Origin: Chrysomallon squamiferum
Lineage: Eukaryota > Mollusca > Gastropoda > Neomphalida > Peltospiridae
Direction: 5' to 3'
Assembly (NCBI GenBank): GCA_012295275.1
Contig: CM022669.1
Span: 19,080,591-19,144,590, forward strand
DNA length: 64,000 bases
Part shown: piece by piece, positions 22,571-56,326 of the stretch
Layout of the letters: each line of letters starts with the position of its first letter
Numbering within the stretch: position 1 is the first letter of the stretch
Position numbers and translations under genes: made by a program
Notes under the pieces: generated by a model
Seen by the model: only the letters and a program-made list of their open reading frames with translations
Told to the model about the DNA's origin: nothing
The model's database searches: none

Positions 22571-25101
22571 ATTAATATTACTACTATTACTGCTACAGCT
22601 ACTACTACTGCTATTACTATTATTACTATTACTACTATTATTATTAATATAAATACAGTTAATTTTCATTTTTGAAGGATATTTATTACAAAAATAATTT
22701 ATGTTTTAAATTGAAAAAATATAATATAGTTTATTGCCAGTGAAAATAAATTAAATAATTTAGCCCAAAGGTTGACAGTTTTATTATTAGAAATTTCCTA
22801 ATACACTGAAGCAATTAAATAATTTGATTAATAAATTAAAACCAAAAAAAAAAAAAAAAAAAAAAGAAAAAAGAAAGATAAATAAATAAAAATTAAAAAA
22901 TTAAAAACTGATTCAAATGATTTGTAGAACAGATGGTGTTAGCTGCAACCATCATTTCAAAGAAGAATGTCAAGAAAAGGGTTTTACACTGCATTTTACT
23001 ACAGTTTTTTACAATCTGAAACCTTTTCGTTACTTGTGACATGATTATTTCCCTTTAATTTGGCTCTTTCTTTGTTAACCTTGGCCTAGGTACTTTAATC
23101 CCATAGAAAAGATATTTTACATATTTGTATAGTACATCATATTTCTTTTCCGTTAAATTTACCACTATACTTAATAAACAGAGATATCCTCATTTTCGGT
23201 ATTCATTAATAACCACTTATCAACAATTGGATAAGCATTTATATGTGCTCTGGGTTTAAGCATTTTTGTAATGGTCACTTTGTGTTATGATATCTGGTTA
23301 GGCTTCCCAGGTTAGTGTATTAAAAGTATTAGTTTCAGAGAAGATATTTTAAAATAAACATTTGGTGATGGAAATAAAATATATTCTGTATACTTCCAAG
23401 CTGTGTTTTTTTTTTTTTTTTTTAAATTTATTTATTTATTTTATTTTATTATTAATATTTTGATGATACAGCCTTTGGGTAATCTGTCTTTTAAATATGA
23501 TGTTTTAACCACATTACTTTGATTTATGATACCCAGCTTTTATATATAAAACCAGAAATAGAGCAAAAACAAATCTGCATTACCTTTTTTTTTTTTCAGT
23601 TCTTCATTTATTTATGTTTTAATTTACCCAGTTATGAAAACAGTATTAGTGTTGTCATAGTAATTGTTTAGAAAACTGTTTTGTTGTTTATTTATCTTAG
23701 CTTAGTAACCTTCCCTTGTGAAAAGAAAAAAAACATGTTAGTTATAAGTAGTTGCAGTATATTGTATAATTTTAATTTATCTTTTTTATTATTATTTTTT
23801 TAACTTTCAGAATAATTGTTACTGCATTTAAACTGTAATATTTGTTTCCTTTCCTTTTTTTTTAATATCACTTTATAAAATTATATTTCTTAAAATTATT
23901 TCCTTAATGATTAAAATGAATTATTATGTTGGTTGTTTGGACTTTTATTTTAATGTTGAAAAGGAATGCAGAATTTGGATGAAGAGGTTACAATTTTTTT
24001 TTTTTTTCCATCTCTTATTTTATTTACATTTTATCGTTTTTTTGTTTTGGAAACAAAAAGCCTAAATGTATAGATTTTGTTTTATGTGTATGACACTTAT
24101 GTGATAGATGTATTATTTAGTTGTTTTTTTGTAAATATTTTATGTTGTTTTGCCAAACAAAATGGTCAAAAACTATAAAATGAAGAACCAAAAAAAAAAA
24201 AAAAATTTATAGAACCAAAAAAATATTTACAGTAAAAAAAAAAAAAAAAAAGTAAAAAAAAAAAAATAAAAAACGGAAAGGAAAAGAAATAAAAATATAA
24301 ATAAATACACAAAAAGATGTAATTCATTATATTATTATTTGTAATGTATTTATAAATTTCTCTTCTCTTATGTTGTTTTCTAAATTTACAATATATATTT
24401 GGACAAAGGTTTGTTATTTTTATTTTTATTTTTATTTTTTGGAAGTTTGATTACCAAACATAATTATTAGTCTGAATAATATGAAATTTTATTTATTTTT
24501 TTCTCAAGATTCAAAATTAGCTTTATAGCTTAAAATAATTATCGGACTGTATTTTAGTACATAATTAGAACAAAGAAAGCATTGAGAAAGTGTTGTTGAG
24601 ACTTGGTGAAATCACATTAAAATGAAATAAATGGATATTTCTGTCAATGGAGGATTATGTAACAGTGATGTAATTTTAAGAATGAAATGTGAAAAGAGAA
24701 GAAAAAGGATCAAGTTATGATTATGTTATATCTGAAACAACATTATTTATGGTACATTGCAGGGTAGTAATAAAACAGTTACATCATGACAGTGAAAAAT
24801 AAGATTTCAAATTTCAGTTTTAGAATAATATAAAGTATAAGGATGTTTTTAAGGAAATGTATACACTACAAGAAACAATAATAATAATAAAAATTAAAAT
24901 TCAGTTTATATAGATCTATCAATAATTTAAAGCCACGATAGAAAGCATAAATATAAAAATAAAACATTGAATGATCTTTTGTTTATAACCTTTTATAAAA
25001 AAAAAAATATATATATATATATATTATTTTTAATATTAATAATTGAAATTTCAGTAAACTTTTAGAACAATACTGTAATTGGATACAACAAAAAAAAAGC
25101 A

Positions 25102-25178
<77 letters not shown>

Positions 25179-28100
25179 GAGATCATCATTTTTCTTTTTA
25201 CTGCTGTAGAAAAGATAACAAACTGCTATAACCACAAACTAAAAAAACTATTTTTATATGTAACATCAAGTGTTCTTTTATATTATTAATTTCTCAAAAT
25301 GAACACTTTATAATTTTGAAGTACAAGAGATAAATGTTTGTTGAAAAAAAAAATATAATTCTTAGAGATTATCTTGTTAAAAATATATATTTAACTTCAA
25401 AAAAACTGCATTACCTGTTACAGATGTAAAAAAATTGAAATATTTTAAAATGTGTATTAATATACTGTAAAAATATATATATATATAATTAAAAAATTGT
25501 AAAACTGATGTTATAAAATGTTTTGTTGTGGAGCTTTTTTTATTGTATGTTAAAAAACAAAATTTTGAAGGAAAAAAAATGAAATAAAATGTGAAATAAA
25601 TATATGATGTTACTTATTTACTCATATTTTTAATTAATTTTTTTTGGGATTATTTATTTATTTTGAATTTACAGACGATTGCAGCATATTTTTTTTTATG
25701 AATGTGAGGGTTTGATTTCATATATTTGTTAGTTAAGAACTGAAATCTGGTATTACACTGTGTAAAAATACATAAAATTCTTATATGGCATGATGTTGAA
25801 ATTTGTAATATGACTGCAGTAAACACATCACAATGCTACTTGACACAGTACTGCTTGTTCAATGATAACACTGGCTTATGATCTATCCCAGAATGCATTG
25901 TGACAATCATTTTGCTTCCCTAACCCATTGCAGTTGACATGCCTATCAATATAGATAAAATGTTTCAAGTGATAAAACTGTATTTCTCACAGATATATAT
26001 ATACATGTTTATTGCATACTAAAACTGTATATGAAATAGTTTTTATCTGCTATTGAAACTGAAAAAACAATTAAATTGTGTCTGTATGTATTTACTATTG
26101 ACTTAACATCCAAAGGTTGCAAAATGATAGGCTAATGCAGAGTGTATTAGAAAACAAATCTGGACTAATGTCAAATCAAATAAGTAGTTATATACGTATG
26201 CAATTTCTTAGTGTATAAGATCTGGGTGTTCTGTTTAAACCTTTATCTCAGAATCAACAAATCAGACAAAATTCTGCCCAGAGGATGTGAACTAGACAGG
26301 CCTTGACCTGCCCCACATAATAAAAACAACTAAAAACAAACTGTAATTTCAACAATGTTATTTATTCAAGCAAAGAGAAACAAAATCATATTGCACTTCA
26401 TAATTATGAATAAAAATGGAATGTGCCAAAAACTCTGAACGCTGAAATGTGGTATTATTATTTTTTATTTTTTATTTAAATAATAAAAATAACAGCAAAA
26501 CAAAATCCAACATGAAATAAAATGTCTTTGGTTTCCTGACAGGTTAATGAACTCTTTAGAAGTAACTTTTAGAAGTTTTATGTACATTATTTGTTTCAGA
26601 ATAACAAAGAAAATAAAATTAGAATATTTTCACTACTTTGTGTTTTGATAACAAAGGAATATGCAGTTAAACAGGTTTACTGATAAAATATGTAAAACCT
26701 GTTAAACTTTTATATTTTTTTATTAAAAGTTGTCAGTATCTTCAAACATCTTTTATATAATGTTTAAATAATGTTTGGGTTTGTTTTGTTGTTTTTTTCA
26801 AAAAAGAAAAATTCAACAATTTGAGGAACAATAAAGTCAAAATAATGAACATCTTATAAAAGAAAATAACAGTAAAATGTAACAATATAAAATAGTCAGA
26901 TGAACAAGTTTAATATGATGTTTACAATCTTCTACATCTCACTAACACAACTTCCATAAACATATTTCAAGATTGAAGAGAATAACATACAGCATGAATG
27001 AAAAGTAATTCTTATCAGTGATACTTGCTAATTTCAAATAAAATGTCAAAAGGTAGAACAAATTCTGAATTTTACCATTAACAGTCAACCTACACAACAA
27101 CAGTCCAAACATCACTGGCAACCATTATTAATGATGTATCCATGTCAATTTACTGTAGTGAACAAGCCCAAAACCATAGCAAAGCCTAATATAACTTTAT
27201 TTCAGTGAGATGTAACTTAATCATCTTTAACTTGACAATAATGTCATTTAAACCTGAAGAACACGAATGAATATATAAAAATTAAAACAAGACTAACTTT
27301 TCTATTTAAGATCTCCTGTGCAGAAATTAATGAAAATCACATAGTACTTTGGAGATGCCAAGAGTCAGAGTTTTCCAATATGGCTGCTGGTCATATTTTG
27401 TGGGAAGGACTAATACATAGGAATTCATAATTCCCATGATGCCACACATAATGGCCATTTTGCTTCCTTAGCCCACTGTAATAAACATGGTAGATGACAC
27501 AGATTATAATTTCTTCATCAATCCTAGATTACGTACCACATTAATACAAAACCAGTTAACAACACAACTGTCCAATTCTCTTTTTTCTTCTGATATAACA
27601 CAACTGACTGTGTTTTCAGTTGTGTTGTTCAGGAAATTAAAATGATGGGCTTGTATTACCTATTGTTAAAATAAAGAATTTTAATATTGTATAATGATAA
27701 TTTACTGCATGTTCAATAACAAAATTACAGACATTATTCTCTTTTTTGGAAGGCGATATTTTAACAAAAATGTGACTGAAGTAATTTCTGCACATAGTTC
27801 TCTTAATGACCATGTATACCACAAAACAAAATGGGACTGGCAAATCACCACAACAAATGATATTATAAAGCACCTAATTTTAATTACACATAATAAATAT
27901 TAAAAACTAAAACATGAGGTAAAAACCAAAATAATCTAAATACACTTTTATATTTTTAAATTAAGCCAATAAAATGGGACGTAGGCAAATAAAGATTAGT
28001 GTAAATATATATTCACTATTTTATACACTGTCATAATATAACAAAAATGAACATTAACCATTTCTAAAATTAATTGTGTTTATTTATATTTATGTAAAAG

Positions 28101-29290
28101 ATAAATGCAGTTACTGTAAATAAAATTTAAAATGAACACATTTTTGAAAGACTTAAAACAAGCAAATATTAACTAAAACAAAACAACAAATATATTTTTA
28201 AAAATGCATAAAATAAATAAATAAATAAATAAATATAATTTTAAAATCTTAAAATCAAATTGCACTAAAAATAAAGTTTTGTCTCGTCTTTTTAGCTGCC
28301 AGATATGTTTTTTCATTTTCAATTTCTTAACTTCATTAAAAATAACTTAACATAAATAATATTAAAAAAATATTTTCAACAGAGTAAAATTATAACTTTT
28401 TAATGAGCACAAAAACACAGATGTATAAGATGAAAAATTATAAAAATTAATCTGCTATTGAAATAAATAAATGAATAAATAAATAAATAAATAAATAAAT
28501 AAAATATTTAAAAAAAAATTAATCCAGTAAAAAAAGAATTAAAAAAAAAAATTAAAAATCATAAATTCTCTTACTTCATTTAGAATGATTTATTTATTTA
28601 TTTATTTATTTTTCATCAAAATAACAATTACAAAACAAATTACACAAGTAAACATAAACAATAATTGATATTCATACTGATCTACCAATGAGTATTATTA
28701 TATTATCTGTGGCAAGAAAATCTTGATAAATATATAATATATAACAAAAACAAAAAATAACAAATCTGAGACCAAATTAAAAACCAAACTGAAAAAAAAA
28801 CCCAAGACAAGTAGAAAATAGCATTTAACAAAAGCGACATCTTGAACAATTTTATTAAAATATATTATATATGACCATTTCGCAACAGTTTTGTGAAATT
28901 TAGTTACAACAGATACAGTAAAGATATGGTATACACTAACCTTGTTGTCTAAACACATTAACTTCACAAAACTTCACAAAGTTCAAAGTTCAGTCTGTAG
29001 TGGTGTTTTACTGAAGTTTTACATTTTAGGACTTGATACATCGTGATACTGTGGATATCATTTGGTTTTTGGAAGAATGCTGGTTTGGCATGGGCTTTGG
29101 TTTAACGAGTTTAATTTACATATATAATTAACTGCTAACTTTCAGTTTTAAAGGTCAGTCAGTACAATACACTTGAACTACCTATACAGTAATGGATTTG
29201 CTCTAATCTTCCTCTCAGCTTAAATCCATTAATCCTATAACAATCCTAAAACAAACATGCATTACTGATATACCTAACTTTTCATAACTG
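22571..29290. other. Non-coding DNA between convergent CLPX and ANO8
   Basis: There is no supported gene on either strand. The stretch holds A/T homopolymers (22843-22864, 23405-23423, 24190-24265), a (TA)n array at 25101-25168 running into (AC)n, TAAA arrays near 28215 and 28478, and TTTA arrays near 28587. A small hairpin lies at 27597-27626. Two related patches at about 25890-25950 and 27430-27495 share CATTTTGCTTCC and flanking bases. Confidence 0.7.
27597..27626. repeat. Hairpin with 11-bp arms
   Basis: AACACAACTGA at 27597-27607 and its exact reverse complement at 27616-27626 surround an 8-nt loop. A third copy of the arm (AACACAACTG) lies at about 27560. It is in the gap between convergent genes and may be a chance palindrome or a decayed element. 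Confidence 0.6.
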
Positions 29291-29291
29291 T

Positions 29292-29327
29292 TTTATTTAC
29301 AAATAAATACATACAATATTTTTTATT
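29292..29327 (-). terminator. ANO8 polyadenylation signals
   Basis: Two AATAAA hexamers on the minus strand (29322-29327 and 29292-29297) follow the ANO8 stop by about 155-190 nt. The second is followed by a GT-rich patch (TGCATGTTTGTTTTAGG). This predicts a short 3' UTR. Confidence 0.45.
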
Positions 29328-29481
29328 TTTTTTTTTTTTAAAAACCTGTGCACTAAATAAATAATTCAAATGATGTTCTTTACATTCGTTGAGCAAGAGG
29401 GAAAAAAAAAAACATTTACATTTTAATCTTACCGGCATATTTTTCAAATTTCAAAAAAAACCTAATCTCATCATATAAATC

Positions 29482-49550
<20,069 letters not shown>

Positions 49551-49700
49551 GATCTGGTGTTGTTTGGCAAGTGCTCTGTCATTTGTTGGTAAATTTACAC
49601 TAGAGCCTTACGCAATGGACGCCATGTTATTTTTGCACATGGATGTTGTCACGTGACTCCATCGATTTTTGTTTACAAACTCCAGAGATTCCAAAGCTGA
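49551..49700 (-). promoter_or_regulatory. ANO8 5' UTR and core promoter with palindromic E-box
   Basis: Within 110 bp upstream of the ANO8 ATG are GCCATGTT at 49621-49628, matching the YY1 core GCCATNTT, and the 10-bp palindrome GTCACGTGAC at 49648-49657, an E-box of the USF/MITF/TFEB type. The patch is richer in GC than its surroundings. The transcription start is probably near 49620-49640. Factor identity is inferred from motif only. Confidence 0.5.
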
Positions 49701-50109
49701 ATCATCTACACCGCATGGGATGGTAATGAGCAGATACATCCTCATTTTTGCAGAGATTATTTTTATAACAAGCTAGTTTATATAATAACTCCAGCACATG
49801 ATTGCTAATGTTGCATTAATCTTTTAACGTTAACTGATATAACCAGCCTTTTATATTTGGAGAGAAACATTACGACGGGCACGATGTAGTTTCAATATAT
49901 TAATTGTCACATACGTCGCTGTTATAATATTATATAAGAAATATTCGTGAAAGAAAGAAAGGAGAACAAAAACAAACAACAAATTAATACATTTACCATT
50001 AAATTTTAAGACATTAGTGAAATTATTTCAGTTCATTAAAATATTACTTTTGATTTTATCTGCAGCATTCCAGTTGGTGAATGGCATTTTGTTTTATTTA
50101 CATTTTAAA

Positions 50110-50157
<48 letters not shown>

Positions 50158-50464
50158 GATCTAATATTTGATTTTATATTTTAAATAATATAGTAGTAGT
50201 AGCAACAGCAGTAGGAGCAGCAGAAGCAGTAGCCGTAGTAGTAATAGTAATAAATATATTAATTGATTAGTTTTATTTCATTAATTCTGTTAAATCTGAT
50301 CATTTTTAACGGAATTCATTTTGTAGTGCCGAATGTTGTGTATTACGAGTGAGTTAATATAGATATAATAAATAATACTCTTAGAAAAAACATGTTTATT
50401 AAGTAAAGTATGTACAGCAGAGAGCAAAATAAAAATAAGTTGAGATTTATTTATTTAAATGTAC

Positions 50465-50499
<35 letters not shown>

Positions 50500-50866
50500 G
50501 TGTGTGTGTGTGTGTGTGTGTTTTTTTTAAAACTTTAATAAACAACAACAAAAATAAGTTATCAGAGGCATATATACGAATGCAGGCATATAGACCCAAC
50601 AACACAGATGTTTGAACGCATACACACCTCCGTCAGATACATACATAACGCTACAGATTCTGTAAGCTGTTATAGTTAACATCACATGTAATATAAACGA
50701 CAAACAAATTAATTTCTTTCTTTCTATCTGTCTGTTTTTCTCTTGATGAAAAGACACTATTGTTTAATTACAAAGGTATATAAATTGATATATAAAAATC
50801 ATTTTAAAAATATTGTAAACAACACAAACATAAACTGAAAAAATCCCAAAGAAAACAATACCACAC

Positions 50867-50900
<34 letters not shown>

Positions 50901-52098
50901 TCAACTACCAAAAACACAAAACAAACAAAACAAACAATAACAACAACAAAAAACCCCACATAATTAAAAATGAAACTAAAACGCTTTGTCAAATAAATAT
51001 AACAATAAAAAGGTAAAGTTAAATATAATTAAATTAAAGATTATTAAGATTAATATTAATTATAATTTTCAATTTAACATCGCACACACACACATACACT
51101 CATATGCATGTGCACACAGGCTCTAAAGTACATCAGTATTACTAACAAAGAACTAACCTTAATGAACTAAAATAAGTGGATAATTGTTAGAGAGATAACT
51201 AAATTATAAAGCATAGCAATCACAGAAACACACACAAACGTACATACACACGGACAATCTCTTAAATAATGCCCCCAAAAGAGCCCAAATAGTAATAATG
51301 ATGACGATGATGATAATAATAATTTATATATAATTATATAAAGAAAAAAAATACAAATAATAAATTACCAAACAATAAACACAAAAACAGCTGATCGGTG
51401 CATCTCCATTATAACTTTCATCTTCTCTTCCGTGGTAACCATTCAACATTAATTAACAACTTTGAGAATTGCTTCGTGAAAATATACACGACGAAGGAAA
51501 TTACTTTAAAGTAATTTTGTTGACATTTTTGTTTTCAAATTTCACTTACTTAATTGTTTTATAAACCAAATTTCAAAATTTTTAAATTTATATATATATT
51601 TAAATAACTCTTACAAAATTTTTATTTAAATGTTTACTTAAAATACTTTTCTTTCCTCGTATATTACCTTATCTCCGATCGCAGCTGCGGTTGCTAACTG
51701 AATGACGTCACTCAACTATTTATTACCGCAAATATCATCATGTCAGAAACGATGTGAAAGCCAGAATTGTCGGTATCTAAGACGGCGTTAACTTTTTACG
51801 CGAGTGATTTGTGATATTTATATTATTATAATAATTATTATTGAATTAAGTGACCTCAGTTTGTCACTCTTCTCTCTTTTTCTCTCTCATAGATGGAGAC
51901 AAGCAGAAATTCTGGATTCGCCTCTGTACGTCTTATCCAAGTGATTGCTTTAAACAGTTTTCACACGAATCGACAGTGATTTATAAATATCGACATTCAT
52001 TTCTTTCTTTCTTCTTCTTCTTCTTATTGTTGTTGTTGTTTATTTTCGTTACCGTATTGCTTAGGGAAAAAAAAATAACCTTACAGAATAACAAATAA
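49701..52098. other. Intergenic region with CRE-like site
   Basis: No supported protein gene. Simple arrays include (TTA)n at about 50107-50157, (CT)n then (TG)n at about 50468-50520 and a poly-A run near 50870-50898. At 51675-51715 a GC-richer patch contains TGACGTCA (51703-51710), a full CRE palindrome, next to GGTTGCTAAC, which resembles half an RFX X-box. This looks like a promoter, but I could not attach a coding exon to it. It could serve an unannotated or non-coding transcript on the plus strand. Confidence 0.5.
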
Positions 52099-52146
52099 AA
52101 CTGAATTTTTTTTATTTACATATTTATTTATTTATTTATTTATTTA

Positions 52147-52180
<34 letters not shown>

Positions 52181-52197
52181 GTTGTTGTTGTTGTTGT

Positions 52198-52234
<37 letters not shown>

Positions 52235-52251
52235 CATTGTAGTTGTTGTTG
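52099..52251 (+). repeat. TTTA, TTA and TTG arrays overlapping the sulfotransferase 3' end
   Basis: A (TTTA)n run is followed by (TTA)n and then (TTG)n up to about 52251. The last of these runs into the sulfotransferase stop region, where the minus strand encodes the terminal Gln residues SQQQLQ. The trinucleotide array has thus reached the coding end. Minus-strand AATAAA copies in the TTTA part may act as the polyadenylation signal. Confidence 0.8.
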
Positions 52252-54010
52252 AGAAAATATATCGCTTGGATACATGTTGTAGTCGAAGATTTCAAAATCG
52301 TCCTTGTAGATTTCCCGAATCTTCTTCACCATTTCAAGAGGAACTGTCGACCAAGCTGCTTTCATAGATTCTCGCCACCGTTTTCTTTGACTGTAGACAG
52401 TCGGCAAAGCTTTATTGTACTGCTTCAGTGCCTCTGTGGTCACGTAATCTATTGGATCATGTTGATTACCGGTTTCTAGCGGAGGTACGGCATTTTGTTC
52501 GAACAGGCCCTTTATTTCAAACATTCGCCACAGCCGAGACACTAACATTTCGACATCAGCGCACTGTTTATTCTCAAAACTTTCGAACATCTTAAATCCC
52601 TCGTAAACGAGGTCTCGAATCAGTCTCTCACCCCAGTCAGTTTCACGAAATTTTTCAACAAGTTCACTCAAACCAACTGTTCTCAGTGAGTACTCGACGT
52701 CTCTTGAAAAAGTGGCGTCTTTTCCGATGACGTCATAATGGATTCCACACGGGTGGCAGCGACTGGTAATTGGAGACACGTGATCGTATTTGTTAAGATT
52801 TTTTGTTTCTGATTGGATAACAAAGTTTATGAATTCTGGAAATGTCACGTCGTTTCCGCAAAGCTTCGATCGTTCAGTTGCAGAAGGTCGAAGCCATTTA
52901 ACGATCTTGATGCCAAGATGGTTCCACATGTCAGGTAGAAAAAGTTTTTCCATATAAATAGAATAAAGTCGAGAATACGGGTCCCGGACAAATAATATAC
53001 TGAACGAATCATCTAGATAGTCAGGACCTTCGTGGAAGATATCTAAAGTTTCAAAATGGCGCATTTTCGCATGGTGAACGTGAAACTTTCTCATCTGGAA
53101 GGGATTTTTAAGATCTGATGGATATAGATCTCGGCTGATATATCGATACACGCTTGTCCATATCGTTGTACCGGTTTTTGGTACGTGACAAAACGCTAAT
53201 TTCAGTGGGCGAAACACAATGATGGCGAGTGTGAACCAGCTGACGCGTTTTCGTTTTGTCTTACAAGCTTCCTGCAAGTGTTTTCGTCTGAAGTCCATAT
53301 CTCTTTTAACTTTTGATTGTGAGATAACTGGAGGGGGGTCCTGAAAGGAAAACAGTTTTCAGTGAATAATGACCACAAATCACTATTTTCTCTTATAATA
53401 CAAGTATTCCTTGATTAATGCGATAAATTGTTCTATCGACGTTACCACGTATATAGAAATGGCGTTGATCAAATATAATAATAATAATTACTTGTAAAAA
53501 ATAAAAGTCTTATAATGTTAACTTATAATTATACCATTTAAAAACATCTCCGATCTATCGCTAAATCGCTTGATATTGTCAGTTATTTCTAATTATTAAA
53601 AATATTTCCCGGAAACCTAATGTTATATTTCAAAAACGATAAAAATAAATAAATAAAAATAATTATATAATAAAAATAAACACAGACTATTTCAGTTTAA
53701 GGAGGGAATATTAAATTCTGGGGCATTCTTAGACACAGATTATAACATTGGTTGCTGTTGTTGTTATTGTTGTTGTTGTTATTACTGTTATTGCACTAAG
53801 GATCTGTCGTTATAAATACAATGACTACTATTCAGTTACCGCTTACTTGTAAGCAAATCATAGTATATTCATGGATGAATAATTTATTTGTAATTAATTG
53901 TTTGTTCTTGTTTATTTCTGTAGTAAGCTCTTTTTTTTTCAGGTTTTATTAAGGTATTTGTTACTGATTAATAAATAAAATAGGTTTTCTCAGTTTCGTC
54001 ATCTTCGACA

Positions 54011-54086
<76 letters not shown>

Positions 54087-54175
54087 CACACAATGAACTA
54101 TAATTTCACAAAATGAAGGGTGATGTAGATTAAAACTTACCTTCAGCAATGGAGACCAGCTGTTACTATGTTCGC
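52234..54175 (-). CDS. Carbohydrate sulfotransferase (Sulfotransfer_2, CHST8-14-like), 5' end incomplete
   Basis: The large terminal exon 52234-53340 and an upstream 35-nt exon 54141-54175 (GTAAGT donor, ACAG acceptor) join in frame. From the Met at 53298 the product is 354 aa. HVPKTGTTIW (38-47) is the 5'-phosphosulfate loop that binds the donor PAPS, and VRDPYSRLYS (104-113) is the 3'-phosphate motif, both typical of the HNK-1/chondroitin/dermatan sulfotransferase family. Such enzymes are type II Golgi membrane proteins that transfer sulfate to a sugar hydroxyl or N-acetylgalactosamine. No signal anchor is visible in these exons, so an exon to the right probably carries it. Alternatively, a leader exon ending at a good donor (about 55550) would make translation start at 53298. 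The exact acceptor sugar cannot be assigned; molluscs have many paralogues. Confidence 0.85.
54012..54083 (+). repeat. (CT)n microsatellite
   Basis: About 72 bp of pure CT in the sulfotransferase intron between 53341 and 54140, about 58 bp from the 35-nt exon. On the transcribed strand it is GA. Confidence 0.97.
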
Positions 54176-54639
54176 CTGTAAAATATTGATAAAAATTGCA
54201 TAATGTTATTTTAATTTTATCTTTCCTAATGAGATAACTAAAGAGGTAATGTCATTACTAAATTTTGTCTTTAGCAAGAAAACACAAATTAATTTGATAT
54301 TAATTTGAGATTGTAATCATAATATATTCTGCATGAGCGGCAAGGAATCTTTCTTTCACACCTTCCCATAAACGGGAAAGAATTCGTAATGGATCTTAAT
54401 AAATCTTCAGCTACAACGAGACAGTAATAAATCCTTGGACTGTACAAACCCCTGTGTTTTGTATACAGAAGTTTAAAACCACGAATATCAATAAATCTAT
54501 CAAATTCTATTCTTATATGAAATCTATCAAAAGTAAAATCAGGATTACTACAAAGAACACAAAATACTTGAAAAGGATGCAAAACGGAAAATAAAAAAAA
54601 ATAAAAATAATAAAAAATAATAAAAATAAAATAATAATA

Positions 54640-54643
54640 ATAA

Positions 54644-54674
<31 letters not shown>

Positions 54675-54691
54675 AAGAAGAAGAAGAAGAA

Positions 54692-54728
<37 letters not shown>

Positions 54729-54972
54729 AACAATATAAAATAAATAATAACAATGCGAACAGACGTTATTTATTTTGAACGAAATGCCTTTTTTTTTAAT
54801 AATACTACTGTCAGTGCTGCTCCTACTACTACCACTACTACTACTACTACTGCTGGTACTATTATTCCTTTTGCTACGTGAACTACTAATATTACTGCTA
54901 CTACTACTACTACTACTATTGCTTCTGCTGCTATCACTACAATAATAGCAACAACTACTACTACCACTACTA

Positions 54973-55008
<36 letters not shown>

Positions 55009-55030
55009 ATAATAATAATAATAATAATGC
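54640..55030 (+). repeat. Compound trinucleotide array (AGA, ACA, ACT, AAT)
   Basis: Blocks of AAT, AGA, ACA and then ACT trinucleotides, with short unique spacers, cover nearly 400 bp. The minus strand therefore stays open for more than 200 codons of Ser, Val and Leu repeats, which are not a protein. Confidence 0.9.
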
Positions 55031-55194
55031 TCACTAGTGAAATATGACAGAAAGATGACCACAACGATGAAAGGAAAGCTCGCCAGGAAACAATGACACA
55101 GATGAAGTCGTGAAAGACACCGTCGTCGTAGTTTACATTCACTGGAAGGATACATCCTTTGTTTAAGTGAAGCGTGGACAGAACACTCTGTATT

Positions 55195-55234
<40 letters not shown>

Positions 55235-55977
55235 GTGATGTTGATTATGATGATGATGATGATAATAAATATTATTTAATGTCAAATGCTTATCAGTTAA
55301 ATTTATTTGTTTATTTAAAATTCTAAATTAATTAAAGGATTTCATTTCGTCCAAACCTTTGGATTAATTATAAAGCCCAAGGGCCTAAGTTAGTTCAAAA
55401 TAAAAATTAATTATTAACGGAACTGTTAAAGATATTATTTCTAAAATATATGCATGCAGTTCAGATATATACATATCAGATAACTACCATAGAAAAAAGA
55501 ATAAAAATCTTAAAAATAAATTAAAATTTTATGAGATTAAAAAACTTACCTAGAAAACACTAGTTATCAGCGTCATTTTCCCTAAGATATAACTTTTCTT
55601 TGAATCATTCATCGTTGCATAAACAGTTTTCAAAGATATTTTATAGTTTCTTTATTTTTTTTTTTTTTTTAAAAGCTCATTTCAACGTAACAGCTTATTA
55701 AAATGGTGATGGAAAATCTTTAATGTGTCCTTGTGATGTAAATTATACCTTTCCTATTGTTCTAACAGTCCTGGTCTTTGAATATTACAGTATAAAATGT
55801 CAATTTAATCATTAGTTTATTTTTGTTACTTATATGCGCACCGAATTATGTCATAATCCATGAACATCTACGTGTAGTTTCTTTTTATTTAATAATGTAT
55901 AATAAATTATAGAAAGTTTATTTATTTATTTAATTGTATACATAGTTGTAATCAGAAAAACAAAGAACAAACAAAAA

Positions 55978-56031
<54 letters not shown>

Positions 56032-56294
56032 CTGATTAGGAAGTTTAAGACACAATAAAAGCAATAAATAACGATTGTTATATTCTAAGAAAACGATGAA
56101 TTTGTCAATTATTGATAATGATACACAAATTCAGGTATGTTGACAAAAATAATTTAAGAAAATATTTTCTGATGCTTCAGGAAACACAAACGTAAGGGAA
56201 ATATATGAAAATGAAGTATATTTTATTATCTAGAAAAAAGATGATGATGATATATACATAAATGCCTTTAATCTAAAACAAAATGATACACATA

Positions 56295-56326
<32 letters not shown>

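Noticed and set aside
51850-52098. Plus-strand frame after a good-looking acceptor (CTCTCATAG at about 51890)
   Set aside because: About 35 codons resemble nothing known and then run into T-rich repeat. No upstream exon or donor supports it, though a non-coding transcript is possible.
54289-54582. A 97-codon minus-strand frame upstream of the 35-nt sulfotransferase exon
   Set aside because: It has no sulfotransferase motif, no usable donor in the needed phase and no recognisable domain.
54513-55142. A 209-codon minus-strand frame beginning with a plausible hydrophobic start, considered as the sulfotransferase anchor exon
   Set aside because: Most of it is trinucleotide repeat, and no donor in the unique part has the phase needed to join the 35-nt exon.
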